A stretch of DNA of 64,000 nucleotides from Saccharopolyspora gloriosae (GCF_022828475.1 NZ_CP059557.1:1054001-1118000); one strand, 5' to 3'. Numbered from the stretch's first letter, positions 32,262-41,601 are shown. Made by a program: numbers and translations. The notes: generated by a model not told the origin, from the letters alone.

Positions 32262-33343
32262 TCGACCTCAGCACGAGCCCGGCCCGAGCGGCCAACCCGG
32301 ACCTGCTGTCGCTGATGCGCGACACGCCGGTCACCAGGGTCAGCACCCCGTTGCCGGATCACCATCCGGGATTCTGGGCGAAACTCGAATGCCTCGGGGC
32401 CGGTGGTATGAAGGCGCGCGCTGCGATCTCGATGCTGCGCGGCGCCCGTTCCCGCGGCGAACTCCGTCCCGGAGCGCCCGTGGTGGAGTCCACCAGCGGC
32501 ACCCTCGGGGTCGGACTCGCCTTCGCCGGCCAAGCACTGGGGCATCCCGTTGTTCTCGTCGTCGACCGGGAACTGGAGCGCAGCATGCGGTCGCTGCTGC
32601 GTGCGCACGGTGCCCGGACCGAGGTCGTCGACCGGCCGCACCCCGTGGGCGGCTGGCAACAAGCCAGGCTGGACCGGGTGCACCAGCTGTGCGCGGAACT
32701 GCCCGACGCCTATTGGCCCGATCAGTACAACAACCCGGACAACCCGGCGGGATACGAGCGACTGGCGGAGGAACTCGTCGCCCAGCTCGGTTCGGCCGAC
32801 ACCCTGGTCTGCAGCGTCGGATCGGGCGGGCACAGCGCGGGCATCATCCGCACGTTGCGGCGGCATTGGCCACGGCTGCGCCTGATCGGCGTCGACACCG
32901 TGGGCTCGACGATCTTCGGGCAGCCCGCGCGCCGCCGCATCATGCGCGGACTCGGCAGCAGCATCTTCCCGCGCAACGTCGCTTACGCCGAGTTCGACGA
33001 AGTGCACTGGGTGGGGCCGGCCGAAGCCGTCGACGCCTGCCGCAGGCTCGCCGCGCACTCCTTCGTCAGCGGCGGATGGAGCACCGGCGCGGTCGCCTTG
33101 GTGGCGGGCTGGGCGGCTCGGCGCGAGTCCGGTTCCCGAGTCGTCACCGTGTTCCCGGATGGCCCGCACCGATACCTCGACTCGATCTTCGACGACGAGT
33201 TCTGCCACGAACACGGCCTGCTCGGGGGCCGCCCGGCCACCCGGCCCGTGGAGATCGCCGACGCCGCGGCGATCGAAGTGCACGGCTGGGCGCGGTGCGG
33301 CTCCGTTCACGATCCGGCGAGGTCCGCGGAGGTGCCCGCATGA
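32258..33343 (+). CDS. cysteine-synthase-family PLP enzyme
   Basis: 361 residues from TTG 32258, which overlaps the preceding TGA and has GGGAAGG at 32244-32250. Fold-type II PLP enzyme: the Schiff-base Lys is in ECLGAGGMKARAAISML near residue 48, the phosphate/substrate loop is ESTSGTLGVGLAFAG near 75 (TSGNT equivalent), and the PLP-phosphate glycine loop is VCSVGSGGHSAG near 185. Homologues make cysteine or beta-substituted alanines such as 2,3-diaminopropionate precursors (SbnA type). Here it probably makes a beta-substituted amino acid used by the ligase. The C-terminal extension past residue 310 (CHEHGLLGGRP...) is typical of the specialised actinobacterial group rather than CysK. Confidence 0.87.
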   Translation: MIDLSTSPARAANPDLLSLMRDTPVTRVSTPLPDHHPGFWAKLECLGAGGMKARAAISMLRGARSRGELRPGAPVVESTSGTLGVGLAFAGQALGHPVVLVVDRELERSMRSLLRAHGARTEVVDRPHPVGGWQQARLDRVHQLCAELPDAYWPDQYNNPDNPAGYERLAEELVAQLGSADTLVCSVGSGGHSAGIIRTLRRHWPRLRLIGVDTVGSTIFGQPARRRIMRGLGSSIFPRNVAYAEFDEVHWVGPAEAVDACRRLAAHSFVSGGWSTGAVALVAGWAARRESGSRVVTVFPDGPHRYLDSIFDDEFCHEHGLLGGRPATRPVEIADAAAIEVHGWARCGSVHDPARSAEVPA

Positions 33344-34368
33344 AGCTCACTTGGTGCACGGGCAGGCTGCAATTACGGGAGCCGTTCCGCATTTCCCGCT
33401 CCGTCATGCACGAACGGGACGCGGTATGGATCGACGTGTCGCACGAGGAGCACATCGGCCACGGCGAAGCCGTCACCAGCGTCTACTACGACCTTGATCT
33501 GTCGCGGATCGTCACGCAGCTCGAAGCGCTGCGGCCGGTCATCGAGGAGAGCGAAGACCCCGACGAGCTCCTCGCTGATGCGCAGCGATGGGTGACTCTC
33601 GACCCGGGACTGCGGTGTGCGGTGGACGCGGCGCTGCACGACCTGGCGGCGAAATGCCGCGGCACCATCGTGCGCGACCTGATCGGGGCACCGTCCTTCG
33701 AGACCGCGCGGACCGCCTGCACGATCGGCATCGTTGATACCGCTCAAGCAGTGCGCACCGCCACCGAACTGACCGGCAGGGGATTCGGCGTCCTCAAAGT
33801 CAAACTCGGCGACGGCACCGAGGACGCGACCAGAGTGGCAGCGATCCGCGCGGCCGCACCCGACGCGCGGCTGCTGCTCGACCCCAACGGCGCTTGGGAG
33901 CCTGATCAGGCGCTTCGCATCCTCGAAGCCCTGGAACCGCACGGCATTTCCGCCGTCGAACAGCCCATCCGGCCCGGCTCCCCCGCGGATCTCGGCTGGG
34001 TCGCCCAACGCAGCCCCATCCCCGTGATCGCCGACGAGGACGCGCAGACCGTTGACGACGTGCGTGAACTCGGGTCTTCAGTGCACGGGGTGAACGTGAA
34101 ACTGGCCAAATGCGGCGGTATCCGGGCTGCCGTCGAGATCATCGAAACCGCCCGTTCCGCTGGTACCGAGGTGATGCTGGGCTGCCTGGTCGCCAGCTCA
34201 CTGGGCATCGCCCCCGCCGTGCACCTGGCCGGGCACGCCAGCTGGATCGACCTCGACGGGCACCTGCTGCTCGCGCACGATCCCTGGGACGGCATCGGAG
34301 GAATCGACGGAACGCTGCGGCTCAGCGGCCGTCCAGGGCTGGGCGTGCTCCCGAGGTCCTCGCCATGA
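33340..34368 (+). CDS. enolase-superfamily dipeptide epimerase-like enzyme
   Basis: 342 residues, ATGA overlap with the preceding gene. MLE-subgroup residues are present: catalytic KxK in FGVLKVKLGDG near residue 150, Mg ligands Asp in LLLDPNGAWEP near 180, Glu in AVEQPIRPG near 207, Asp in VIADEDAQTVDD near 230, and the second catalytic Lys in GVNVKLAKCGG near 252. Near the C-terminus IDLDGHLLLAHDPWDG contains the DxD that in dipeptide epimerases binds the dipeptide amino group. It would invert one alpha-carbon of a dipeptide, implying the product contains a D-residue. Muramyl-peptide recycling is an alternative, but the operon partners argue against it. Confidence 0.88.
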   Translation: MKLTWCTGRLQLREPFRISRSVMHERDAVWIDVSHEEHIGHGEAVTSVYYDLDLSRIVTQLEALRPVIEESEDPDELLADAQRWVTLDPGLRCAVDAALHDLAAKCRGTIVRDLIGAPSFETARTACTIGIVDTAQAVRTATELTGRGFGVLKVKLGDGTEDATRVAAIRAAAPDARLLLDPNGAWEPDQALRILEALEPHGISAVEQPIRPGSPADLGWVAQRSPIPVIADEDAQTVDDVRELGSSVHGVNVKLAKCGGIRAAVEIIETARSAGTEVMLGCLVASSLGIAPAVHLAGHASWIDLDGHLLLAHDPWDGIGGIDGTLRLSGRPGLGVLPRSSP

Positions 34369-35654
34369 CGACCTGGCGGCTCATCCGAAGCTACCCGCTC
34401 GCGGTGCAGGTGCTGCTGGTCAACCAGCTCGGCGTCAACATCGGCTTCTACCTGCTCATCCCGTACCTCGCCGGTTATCTGGGGCACGACCTGGGCATGT
34501 CCGCTGCCTTGGTCGGCGTGGTGCTCGGAGTGCGCAACCTGAGCCAGCAAGGCCTGTTCCTCATCGGCGGCACCGCATCCGACCGGCTCGGTGCCCGCGG
34601 GGTCATCATCGCGGGATGTGCGCTGCGCACCGTCGGATTCGGCCTGTTCGCGCTCGGCACCTCCCTGCCGATCCTGTTGCTCGCTTCGGGACTCAGCGGG
34701 CTGGCGGGGGCGCTGTTCAACCCCGCGGTGCGTGCCTACCTCGCGCAGGAGGCAGGGGAGCGGCGAGCCGAGGCGTTCGCGTTGTTCAACGTGTTCGCGA
34801 ACACCGGGGCGCTGGTCGGGCCACTGCTCGGAAGTGCGCTCGTCGTCATCGGTTTCGCCACTTCCGCGCTCGTCGCCGCACTGATCTTCGCGTTGCTCAC
34901 CATCGCGCAGATCGTCGTATTGCCGCCCAGAGCGGTGGCACCTGCGCGCAACACCGTTCTGGGTGATTGGGGTGGGGTGCTCGGCAACAAGCGGTTCCTC
35001 GGGTTCACCCTTGCGCTGACCGGGATGTTCGCTTTGCAGAACCAGCTGTACCTGGTTCTGCCGATGGAAGCGGCCAGGCTCACCGGATCCAGCGGCTCCG
35101 TCGCCGCGGTATTCATCGTGTCCACAGTGGCCGGACTTCTGCTGCAGGTGCGCATCACCAGACGCTCCCAACGGCGGTGTTCCCAGGGCGGTGCCATCGC
35201 GGCGGGCATGGTCCTGATGGGGCTCGCGTTCCTCGCCACCGTGATCGCCGGAATCGCCGTTCCCAGCGCGTCGGCTCCGCTCGAACCGCCCGATGCACTG
35301 CTCAGGCTCAGTCCGGTGCTGGTGGCGACGCTCGTGCTCACCATCGGGCTGATGCTGGCGCAGCCGTTCGTCAACGACCTCATTCCCGCATTCGGGTCGA
35401 GTTCGCTGTCCGGCACCTACTTCGGGGTCTTCTACCTCGCCTCCGGGATCACCGCGGCAGCGGGCAATGCCGTGATCGGCCGGGTGAGCGATATCGCCGG
35501 ACACCGAATGCCGTGGGCACCGTCGGCACTGTGCCTCGGCCTCGGGCTCGTCTCCGCCGCCGCCGTGATCGTCCTGCACCGCAACGGACTCATAGGTCCG
35601 AAATCGACTTCGCAACCGGGAGCCTCCGCGTGCACAACGACGCCAACTTCCTGA
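34365..35654 (+). CDS. MFS transporter, probable exporter
   Basis: 429 residues, about 12 transmembrane helices starting LIRSYPLAVQVLLVNQLGVN then IGFYLLIPYLAG. The MFS loop motif is GGTASDRLGARGVIIAG after helix 2 (GxxxDRxGxR). ATG 34365 overlaps the previous stop by 4 bp. Architecture resembles drug/metallophore efflux MFS proteins (e.g. the role of CntE or SbnD in staphylococcal systems). Within this operon it most likely exports the product made by the enzymes upstream. The stop lies 25 bp inside the next gene. Confidence 0.9.
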   Translation: MTTWRLIRSYPLAVQVLLVNQLGVNIGFYLLIPYLAGYLGHDLGMSAALVGVVLGVRNLSQQGLFLIGGTASDRLGARGVIIAGCALRTVGFGLFALGTSLPILLLASGLSGLAGALFNPAVRAYLAQEAGERRAEAFALFNVFANTGALVGPLLGSALVVIGFATSALVAALIFALLTIAQIVVLPPRAVAPARNTVLGDWGGVLGNKRFLGFTLALTGMFALQNQLYLVLPMEAARLTGSSGSVAAVFIVSTVAGLLLQVRITRRSQRRCSQGGAIAAGMVLMGLAFLATVIAGIAVPSASAPLEPPDALLRLSPVLVATLVLTIGLMLAQPFVNDLIPAFGSSSLSGTYFGVFYLASGITAAAGNAVIGRVSDIAGHRMPWAPSALCLGLGLVSAAAVIVLHRNGLIGPKSTSQPGASACTTTPTS

Positions 35655-36415
35655 CCGACAACCCCGAGCTTTACGAACAGCAATTCCCCGACCCGGAGCA
35701 CCTCGCCGCACGATTCGTCCTCGACCTGCTCGGTCGGCACGGCGCGGGGAACAAGCTGCTCGACGTGGGGTGCGGCAGCGGACGCGATGCCGGGTTCTGG
35801 TCGCGGAACGGGTATCGCGTGACCGGGATCGATACCTCGCCGCGGATGATCGAGTACGCCCGGGCGCAATGCCCCGACGGCACCTTTCTCGTCGACGACA
35901 TGCGCGAATTCCGGCTGGACGATGTTTTTGACGCCATCACCTGCCTCGACAGCGCCTTCTTGTACTGCCACACGAATTCCGAGCTCGACGGTTTCCTCGA
36001 GCGTTGTCGCGCTCAGGTGCGGCCAGGTGGGCTGCTCATCGCCGAAATGCGCAACGGGGCCTTCTTCCTCGGCAGCCGCGAACTGCTCGACGGTGTTCGT
36101 GAACGGTCCGTGAGCTGGAATGGGGTGGACTACCGGTCCCGGACCCGGCTGTGGATCGACCACGCTGAGCAATTGCTGCGCCGGGAACGTATTTGGGACT
36201 GGCCCGGCTGCGGCGACGAACTCACCCAGCGATCCGCCTGGCGTCTGCTGTTCCCGCAAGAACTTCACCGAATCCTGCGCCAGGCCGGCTTCGAAGTGCT
36301 CGCCATGTTCGACCACCCCGGTCCGCGAACCGACCCCGCTTGGCACCCCGGCTCGCCCCTCAACACATCTCTCACCGGCGACCGCCTCCACCTCATCGCC
36401 CGGCGCCCCACCTGA
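35630..36415 (+). CDS. class I SAM-dependent methyltransferase
   Basis: 261 residues from GTG 35630 (GGGAG at 35618-35622), overlapping the MFS gene by 25 bp. SAM-binding motif I is LLDVGCGSGRDAGFW near residue 45, motif II region GIDTSPRMIEYARAQ near 68, and motif post-II DAITCLDSAFLY near 105. The C-terminal half resembles small-molecule N/O-methyltransferases of the glycine/sarcosine type. Last gene of the biosynthetic operon; it probably methylates an amine or hydroxyl of the product. A palindromic repeat follows 10 bp after the stop. Confidence 0.9.
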   Translation: MHNDANFLTDNPELYEQQFPDPEHLAARFVLDLLGRHGAGNKLLDVGCGSGRDAGFWSRNGYRVTGIDTSPRMIEYARAQCPDGTFLVDDMREFRLDDVFDAITCLDSAFLYCHTNSELDGFLERCRAQVRPGGLLIAEMRNGAFFLGSRELLDGVRERSVSWNGVDYRSRTRLWIDHAEQLLRRERIWDWPGCGDELTQRSAWRLLFPQELHRILRQAGFEVLAMFDHPGPRTDPAWHPGSPLNTSLTGDRLHLIARRPT

Positions 36416-36424
36416 ACTCGTGAT

Positions 36425-36476
36425 GCGAGGAAGGGAACCTTCCTGCCACCGGTGACAGGAAGGTTCCCTTCCTCGC
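36425..36476. repeat. 52-bp palindromic repeat, consensus copy
   Basis: GCGAGGAAGGGAACCTTCCT, centre CACCGGTG, right arm AGGAAGGTTCCCTTCCTCGC; 52 bp, identical to the copy at 23235. It separates the biosynthetic operon from the transporter operon. Confidence 0.95.
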
Positions 36477-36517
36477 GGTGTTCGTGACGTGAGGCAGATC
36501 CCCTTTCGGGGCTTGTT

Positions 36518-36536
36518 GAAAAGTATTATCGTTTTC
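36518..36536. promoter_or_regulatory. candidate Fur/Zur-family box 2 (ABC importer operon)
   Basis: GAAAAGTATTATCGTTTTC has perfect GAAAA/TTTTC outer arms and matches the dyad GAAAATGATTATCATTTTC at 16 of 19 positions. It lies 53 bp before the binding-protein start in an AT-rich island. Confidence 0.55.
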
Positions 36537-36588
36537 TTTTGCTGGTCGGGTGACCGGTTGAAGGCAGGGACCGGAATGGAGGGTGTGC

Positions 36589-38163
36589 GTGGAGTCCGAA
36601 AGGTCGGCCGTGTACTCATCTGATCGAAGCCCGGTGACGAGGCGGGGCTTCCTGGGGCTGACGGCGGCGGCCGCCGTCGCGGGTGTGTCCGGATGCGCCG
36701 CGGGGAGTTCCAGCTCGGGTGCGGGCTCGCCGCGGCCGGGAGGCCGGCTGCGGGCGGTGTTTCCAGGGGGAGGGGCCGAGGAGGTACTGGATCCGCACAC
36801 CACGGATCTGTACGCCGAGGTCGCCCGGGCGAAAGCGCTTTTCGACAAGCTCGCGGACTACGGATCCGACATGTCCCCGCAGCCGCGGCTGGCCGAGCGG
36901 TGGGAGTCGAGCGCGGACCTGCTCACTTGGCGAGTCCCGTTACGGGACGCGACGTTCCACGATGGAAAGCCGGTGCGTGCCGACGACGTGTTATCGAGTT
37001 ACGCGCGCATTCTGCGCCCCGATAGCACTCGCAGGGCCAAGGCCAGCCTGTCGGTCATCGACCTCGCCAACAGTCGTGCCATCGACGACCGCACCGTCGA
37101 GTTCCGGTTGACGCGCCCGTATGCGGAGTTCCCCAACGCGCTCGCCACGTTAGGCGCATACATCGTCCCGGAAGGCGCGCAGGACTTCGACCACCCCGTC
37201 GGGTCGGGGCCGTTCCGGTTCGCCTCGTTCGAACCGGGACGCAGCTTCCTCGGCAAGCGGAACCCCGACTACTGGGAAGGGGCCGCGTATCTCGACGAGC
37301 TGGAGATCCTGGTCAGCAACGACGAATCCGCCAGAGTGAACGCACTGCTCGGGGACCAGGCGGACTACGCGCACGACCTGACCGCCACCACCGCGCGCAG
37401 CCATGAGGACGCCGGGCAGGTCCAGATCCACCGACTGCCGCTGAGCAACTTTCACGCATTGGCGATGAAGGTCGACCGCCCGCCGTTCGATCGACGTGAG
37501 GTTCGGCAAGCGTTCTTCCACTTGATCGACCGCGAGGAACTGGTCCGTGCGGTGTTGCAGGGGTCCGGGGACGTCGCCAACGACCTTTTCGGGAAGAACT
37601 ACCAGTACTACAACAGCGCGTTGCCGCAGCGGCGTCGAGATCTGCACAAGGCCAAGGCGTTGTTGCGCGAGGCGGGTGCGGAGAACCTGACGGTCGAACT
37701 GCTCACCTCCGAAGCGTCACCTGGTCTGCGTGAGGCCGCGTTGGCGTTCGCCGACCAGGCGAAGGAGGCGGGAGTGACGGTTAAGGTGACCTTGGGGAAC
37801 AAGGACACCTACTGGTCGGACATCGCTGAGCAAGGGTCCGTGGTCAGCTACCGCTCCGGTGCGATGCCGATCGAGTCGCACATTTCGCAACGGTTGCTGT
37901 CGGGTTCGACGACCAACAACACCAAGTGGCGTCGTCGCGACTTCGACGAGCTGTACCAACAAGCTCAGGCCACAGCGGACGAACACAGGAGAGCCGAGCT
38001 CTACATGCAGATGCAGCGCGAGCTGTTCGAAGAGGGCGGATTCCTGTGGTGGGGCGTGTCGGATTGGATCGTGGCGTCGGCGAACCGGGTCGGCGGGATC
38101 GATGACCGCGCTCCGGCGAACACCCTGGACTGGGCACGGTTCGACAAGGTGTGGCTGGGGTGA
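36589..38163 (+). CDS. ABC transporter substrate-binding lipoprotein (Dpp/Nik type)
   Basis: 524 residues from GTG 36589 (GGAGGG at 36578-36583). The N-terminus has a twin-arginine-like TRRGFLGLTAAAAVAGVSGC with lipobox VSGC, so it is a lipoprotein, possibly Tat-exported. The body is the SBP family 5 fold: LDPHTTDLYAEVARAKALFD, RDATFHDGKPVRADDVL, VGSGPFRFASFEPG and RREVRQAFFHLIDRE. This family binds oligopeptides, dipeptides, nickel or metallophore complexes. Being first in an operon with two permeases and a fused ATPase, behind a Fur/Zur-like box, it most likely captures the metal complex of the compound made by the upstream operon (inference). Confidence 0.92.
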   Translation: MESERSAVYSSDRSPVTRRGFLGLTAAAAVAGVSGCAAGSSSSGAGSPRPGGRLRAVFPGGGAEEVLDPHTTDLYAEVARAKALFDKLADYGSDMSPQPRLAERWESSADLLTWRVPLRDATFHDGKPVRADDVLSSYARILRPDSTRRAKASLSVIDLANSRAIDDRTVEFRLTRPYAEFPNALATLGAYIVPEGAQDFDHPVGSGPFRFASFEPGRSFLGKRNPDYWEGAAYLDELEILVSNDESARVNALLGDQADYAHDLTATTARSHEDAGQVQIHRLPLSNFHALAMKVDRPPFDRREVRQAFFHLIDREELVRAVLQGSGDVANDLFGKNYQYYNSALPQRRRDLHKAKALLREAGAENLTVELLTSEASPGLREAALAFADQAKEAGVTVKVTLGNKDTYWSDIAEQGSVVSYRSGAMPIESHISQRLLSGSTTNNTKWRRRDFDELYQQAQATADEHRRAELYMQMQRELFEEGGFLWWGVSDWIVASANRVGGIDDRAPANTLDWARFDKVWLG

Positions 38164-39107
38164 GCATTCCCAGCTACGTCGTCCGACGAGTACTTCTGGG
38201 CGTCGTTCAAGTTTTCCTCGCCATGGTGCTCGTGTTCTTCCTGACCGAGGCGCTGCCGGGTGATGCGGCGGTCACCATCGCCGGTGACAACCCGGATCCG
38301 GCGATCATCGAGCTGTTGCGCGAACAACTCGGGCTGAACGCGCCGTGGTGGCAGCGTCTCGGCCAGTGGATGTTCGGCGCTGTCCAAGGTGATTTCGGCC
38401 GGTCGTTGGTGGGTCCCCGTTCCGTAGTGGACATCATCGGTTCCTCCATCGGCCCCACCTTGTTACTGGCGTTGCTGACGTTGGCGCTGGTCATCCCGGT
38501 GTCGCTGGGACTCGGTGTCTTGGCCGCGAATCGGGAAGGCCGCGTCGCCGATCGCGTCATCTCCGCAACCACGCTCGGCCTCTACTCGGTGCCCGAGTTC
38601 GCCATGGGAATTCTGCTGGTCACGGTTTTCGCCGTTCAGCTCGGCTGGTTACCGCCGACGGCGGTCGGCGGTAGCGGACTGATGAGCCGTCCGGCTGTGC
38701 TGGTGCTGCCGGTCTTGGTGCTGCTGCTTCGCCCGATCTGCTCGCTGAGCAGGCTCATCCGAGCGGGAATGATCGACGCATTGCATTCGAGCTTCGTTCA
38801 GCAGGCACGTCGCTCCGGGATTTCGCCAGTGCGTGTGCAGGTGGCGCACGCCCTGCCCAACGCCGTCGTTCCCGCCGTGCAGCAACTCGCGCGGACGGCC
38901 GACTGGCTCATCGGCGGCGTCATCGTAGTGGAGGCGATCTTTGTGATCCCAGGGCTGGGCACGACGCTGATCGAGTCCGTCTCGGCGCGGGATCTTCCGG
39001 TGATCCAAGGATTGTCCGTTGTGTTGGCGAGCGTGACGGTCCTGGTGAACCTTGCCGCCGACATCGTTGCTCGCATCCTCGCGCCGGCAGCGGAGGCATA
39101 CGGATGA
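38160..39107 (+). CDS. ABC transporter permease (DppB/NikB type)
   Basis: 315 residues, GTG 38160 overlapping the preceding TGA. About six membrane segments; the N-terminal helix and loop YVVRRVLLGVVQVFLAMVLV then EALPGDAA and LREQLGLNAPWWQRLGQWM are the DppB signature. The EAA-like loop contacting the ATPase is ARRSGISPVRVQVAHALPNA, followed by GGVIVVEAIFVIPGLG. Forms the translocation pore with the next gene product. Confidence 0.92.
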   Translation: MSIPSYVVRRVLLGVVQVFLAMVLVFFLTEALPGDAAVTIAGDNPDPAIIELLREQLGLNAPWWQRLGQWMFGAVQGDFGRSLVGPRSVVDIIGSSIGPTLLLALLTLALVIPVSLGLGVLAANREGRVADRVISATTLGLYSVPEFAMGILLVTVFAVQLGWLPPTAVGGSGLMSRPAVLVLPVLVLLLRPICSLSRLIRAGMIDALHSSFVQQARRSGISPVRVQVAHALPNAVVPAVQQLARTADWLIGGVIVVEAIFVIPGLGTTLIESVSARDLPVIQGLSVVLASVTVLVNLAADIVARILAPAAEAYG

Positions 39108-39895
39108 GGCGTTTTTTGATCCCAGGGCTGCTGATCGCTATCCCGGTGGTGCTGGCGGTGTTCGGCCCGATGTTCGCGACCGCTGAGGTAGACAAGGACG
39201 TCGCGTTCAGTAGTGGCGCCGGGCATCTGTTCGGTACCGACTTCGTCGGCAGAGACGTGTGGAACGAGGTTCTGCTGGGCGGTCGCTCAGTCGTGCTGGT
39301 CGCCGTGGCGGCCACCCTGTGCACATACCTGATAGCGGTCCCGATCGGAGTCGCGGTCGGGATGAGCCGGGCCAGGTTCGTCGGTGAGGCGGTGATGCGA
39401 CCGCTGGACGTCTTCCTAGCGGTGCCGTCGATGCTCTTGCTGCTGTTGCTGGCTTCCACGGCGCCGAACGTCCTTTGGGCGTTGGTCGTGATCGTCACAG
39501 TGATCAACCTTCCGGATGTCATCAGAATGTCGCGTGCTTCGGCGCTCGCGATCGCGGCGAGACCGGCCGTGGAGGCGATGCGCCTCCAAGGAGAGAATCG
39601 GGCACGCATCGGGTTCGGCTATGTCGTGCGGGCGATGGTGCGGACCTTGGCCGCGGATTTGGGGACGAGGTTCACCGGTGCCATCTACCTCGTTGCGTCG
39701 GCGAGTTTCCTCGGCGTCGGTGTGTCCCCGCAGACCAGCGACTGGGCGGCGATGGTGGACCGCAACCGCACCGGTCTGTTCCTGCAGCCTTGGGCGGTTG
39801 TGTTGCCCGCATTGCTGATCGTGGCATTGTCGGTGGGAGTCAATCTGGCGTTCGACCAGCTGTTGCGCAGGAAGCGGCGAGAGGTGCGCACGTGA
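39104..39895 (+). CDS. ABC transporter permease (DppC/NikC type)
   Basis: 263 residues, ATGA overlap with the preceding permease. About six transmembrane segments. HLFGTDFVGRDVWNEVLLGG near residue 43 is the conserved DppC FGTDxxGRDV motif; the coupling loop is EAMRLQGENRARIGFGYVVR and the end ASFLGVGVSPQTSDWAAMV is also family-typical. The N-terminus is somewhat shorter than most DppC proteins. Second pore subunit. Confidence 0.92.
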   Translation: MRRFLIPGLLIAIPVVLAVFGPMFATAEVDKDVAFSSGAGHLFGTDFVGRDVWNEVLLGGRSVVLVAVAATLCTYLIAVPIGVAVGMSRARFVGEAVMRPLDVFLAVPSMLLLLLLASTAPNVLWALVVIVTVINLPDVIRMSRASALAIAARPAVEAMRLQGENRARIGFGYVVRAMVRTLAADLGTRFTGAIYLVASASFLGVGVSPQTSDWAAMVDRNRTGLFLQPWAVVLPALLIVALSVGVNLAFDQLLRRKRREVRT

Positions 39896-41460
39896 ACGTC
39901 GTCGATGTCGGCGAACTGAAGGTCTCGCTGGATGCTCGGCCCGTGGTGGAGGGAGTGTCGTTCGCCTTGGCTGGCGGCCAGGTGACCGCGTTGGTGGGCG
40001 AATCCGGTAGTGGCAAGACCACCACCGGACTGGCTCTGCTCGGTGAATATCCGTCCGGGGCGGACGTCGCCGGCGAGGTAGTGGTGGCCGGTCACCGAGT
40101 GGGCGCCGGAAATCCACCCGCGCCCGGCAGGGTCGGGTACATCCCGCAACACCCGTCGGCGGCGCTCAATCCGGTGCGCCGTGTCGGCGCGGTGCTGCGG
40201 GAGATCGCACGCAGGCACATCGGTGACGTTCCACGCGCCGAACGCAAGGAATTCGTCCGCGCCAAGGTCGAGACCGCGTTGCGCCGAGCACAGCTCCCCG
40301 ACGGCGACGCCCTGTTGAACCGCTATCCGCACCAGCTCTCCGGCGGGCAACAGCAGCGCATTCTGCTGGCCCAAGCGTTGGTGTGCGACCCGGCGGTGGT
40401 GATCGCGGACGAGCCGACCACCGGTCAGGACGCGCTCACCCGCATGCAGATCGTGGCGGAGCTGCGGAACCTGGCCGAAATGGGCATCGCGGTGCTGCTG
40501 CTCACCCATGACCTCGACGTGGTGCGGCAGCTGGCGCATAACGTGCTGGTCATGCGTGCCGGGGCGGTCGTCGAATCCGGATCTGCGGCCGAGGTTCTGA
40601 GCTCGCCGGAACATCCCTACACGAGACTCTTGGTCGAATCGCAGCCCGACAGCCGGGTACCACTCGGTACCGGCGGCGAGGCTCCGCCCGCAGTGGTGTC
40701 CGCGCGTGAGTTGGTAGCCGGGCACCGAGAACGGGGACGGTACGTCGAGACGCTGCACACGATGTCGCTCGACATCGGGCTTGGGGAGCGCATCGCCATC
40801 GTGGGCCGTTCCGGCAGTGGCAAGACGACGCTGGCCAGGTGTCTCGCCGGTCTGCACCCACCTCGAAGCGGGTCTGTGCTGCTCGACGGAACGCCGCTCG
40901 CAGCTCGATTGCATGGGCGAACCCGCGAACAGCTGGCGGACATCCAGTACGTCTTCCAAGACGCCCGAGCATCGTTTAACGAGTTCGCACCCGTTATCGA
41001 CCAGGTGGCCAGAACGGCGGAACGACTTCGAGATGCCGGTCGTCAGCAGGCTCGCCGCCAGGCGAACGGTTGGTTCGAACGGGTGGGACTCGGTTCGGAG
41101 ATCACCGCTCGCCATCCTGAATCGCTGTCCGGCGGCGAGTTGCAACGCGCTGCGCTCGTCCGGGCGCTGCTCGCCGAACCACGAGTCCTGATCTGCGATG
41201 AGATCACGTCCGGACTGGACACGGTGACGCAAGCGGAGCTGCTCGGCGCGCTGAAGGAACTCCAGGGCGCGGCCCACTGCGCCTTGGTGGTGATCACACA
41301 TGACCTGGGGGTGGTGGCCGATCTTGCCGACCGGGTGGTGATCGTCGAAGAAGGACAGATCGTCGAGCAGGGGCCTGCCTCGGAAGTGCTGCGTTCTCCA
41401 CAACATTCGATGACGTGCGCGCTGGTCGAGGCCGCGACGAGCCGAATCGCCCGGGCGTAG
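39892..41460 (+). CDS. ABC transporter ATP-binding protein, fused DppD-DppF type
   Basis: 522 residues from GTG 39892, overlapping the permease stop. Two full nucleotide-binding domains in one chain: first Walker A VGESGSGKTTTG near residue 38, signature LSGGQQQRILLA near 145, Walker B VVIADEPTTG near 168; second Walker A VGRSGSGKTTLAR near 303, signature LSGGELQRAALV near 407, Walker B VLICDEITSGLD near 430. Each domain also has its His-switch (THDLDVV, THDLGVV). Such fusions drive dipeptide/nickel/metallophore importers. The stop lies inside a terminator hairpin. Confidence 0.94.
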   Translation: MNVVDVGELKVSLDARPVVEGVSFALAGGQVTALVGESGSGKTTTGLALLGEYPSGADVAGEVVVAGHRVGAGNPPAPGRVGYIPQHPSAALNPVRRVGAVLREIARRHIGDVPRAERKEFVRAKVETALRRAQLPDGDALLNRYPHQLSGGQQQRILLAQALVCDPAVVIADEPTTGQDALTRMQIVAELRNLAEMGIAVLLLTHDLDVVRQLAHNVLVMRAGAVVESGSAAEVLSSPEHPYTRLLVESQPDSRVPLGTGGEAPPAVVSARELVAGHRERGRYVETLHTMSLDIGLGERIAIVGRSGSGKTTLARCLAGLHPPRSGSVLLDGTPLAARLHGRTREQLADIQYVFQDARASFNEFAPVIDQVARTAERLRDAGRQQARRQANGWFERVGLGSEITARHPESLSGGELQRAALVRALLAEPRVLICDEITSGLDTVTQAELLGALKELQGAAHCALVVITHDLGVVADLADRVVIVEEGQIVEQGPASEVLRSPQHSMTCALVEAATSRIARA

Positions 41461-41479
41461 GCCCGCCAGGGCGATTCGG
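41442..41479. terminator. terminator hairpin at the end of the importer operon
   Basis: CCGAATCGCCC (41442-41452) pairs perfectly with GGGCGATTCGG (41469-41479); inner GGGC/GCCC around GTAG forms a second step. The ATPase stop codon (41458-41460) lies in the loop. Confidence 0.65.
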
Positions 41480-41601
41480 GGACGACTCGGCATGGGCGTG
41501 CGGTAAGCGGAGGGGAACATGCCTCCATGCTTCATCGTCGAACGACTGTTCGTCATCGCTGAAGCGGGTAAGGATCGTGTCGCCCGATCTTGCGCGTTCG
41601 A

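Noticed and set aside
30163-36415. Assigning the operon to staphyloferrin B or EDDS synthesis
   Set aside because: Only the cysteine-synthase-like enzyme and the exporter are reminiscent; the NIS synthetases and other partner enzymes are missing and the ligase, epimerase and DUF364 genes have no counterpart that I know.
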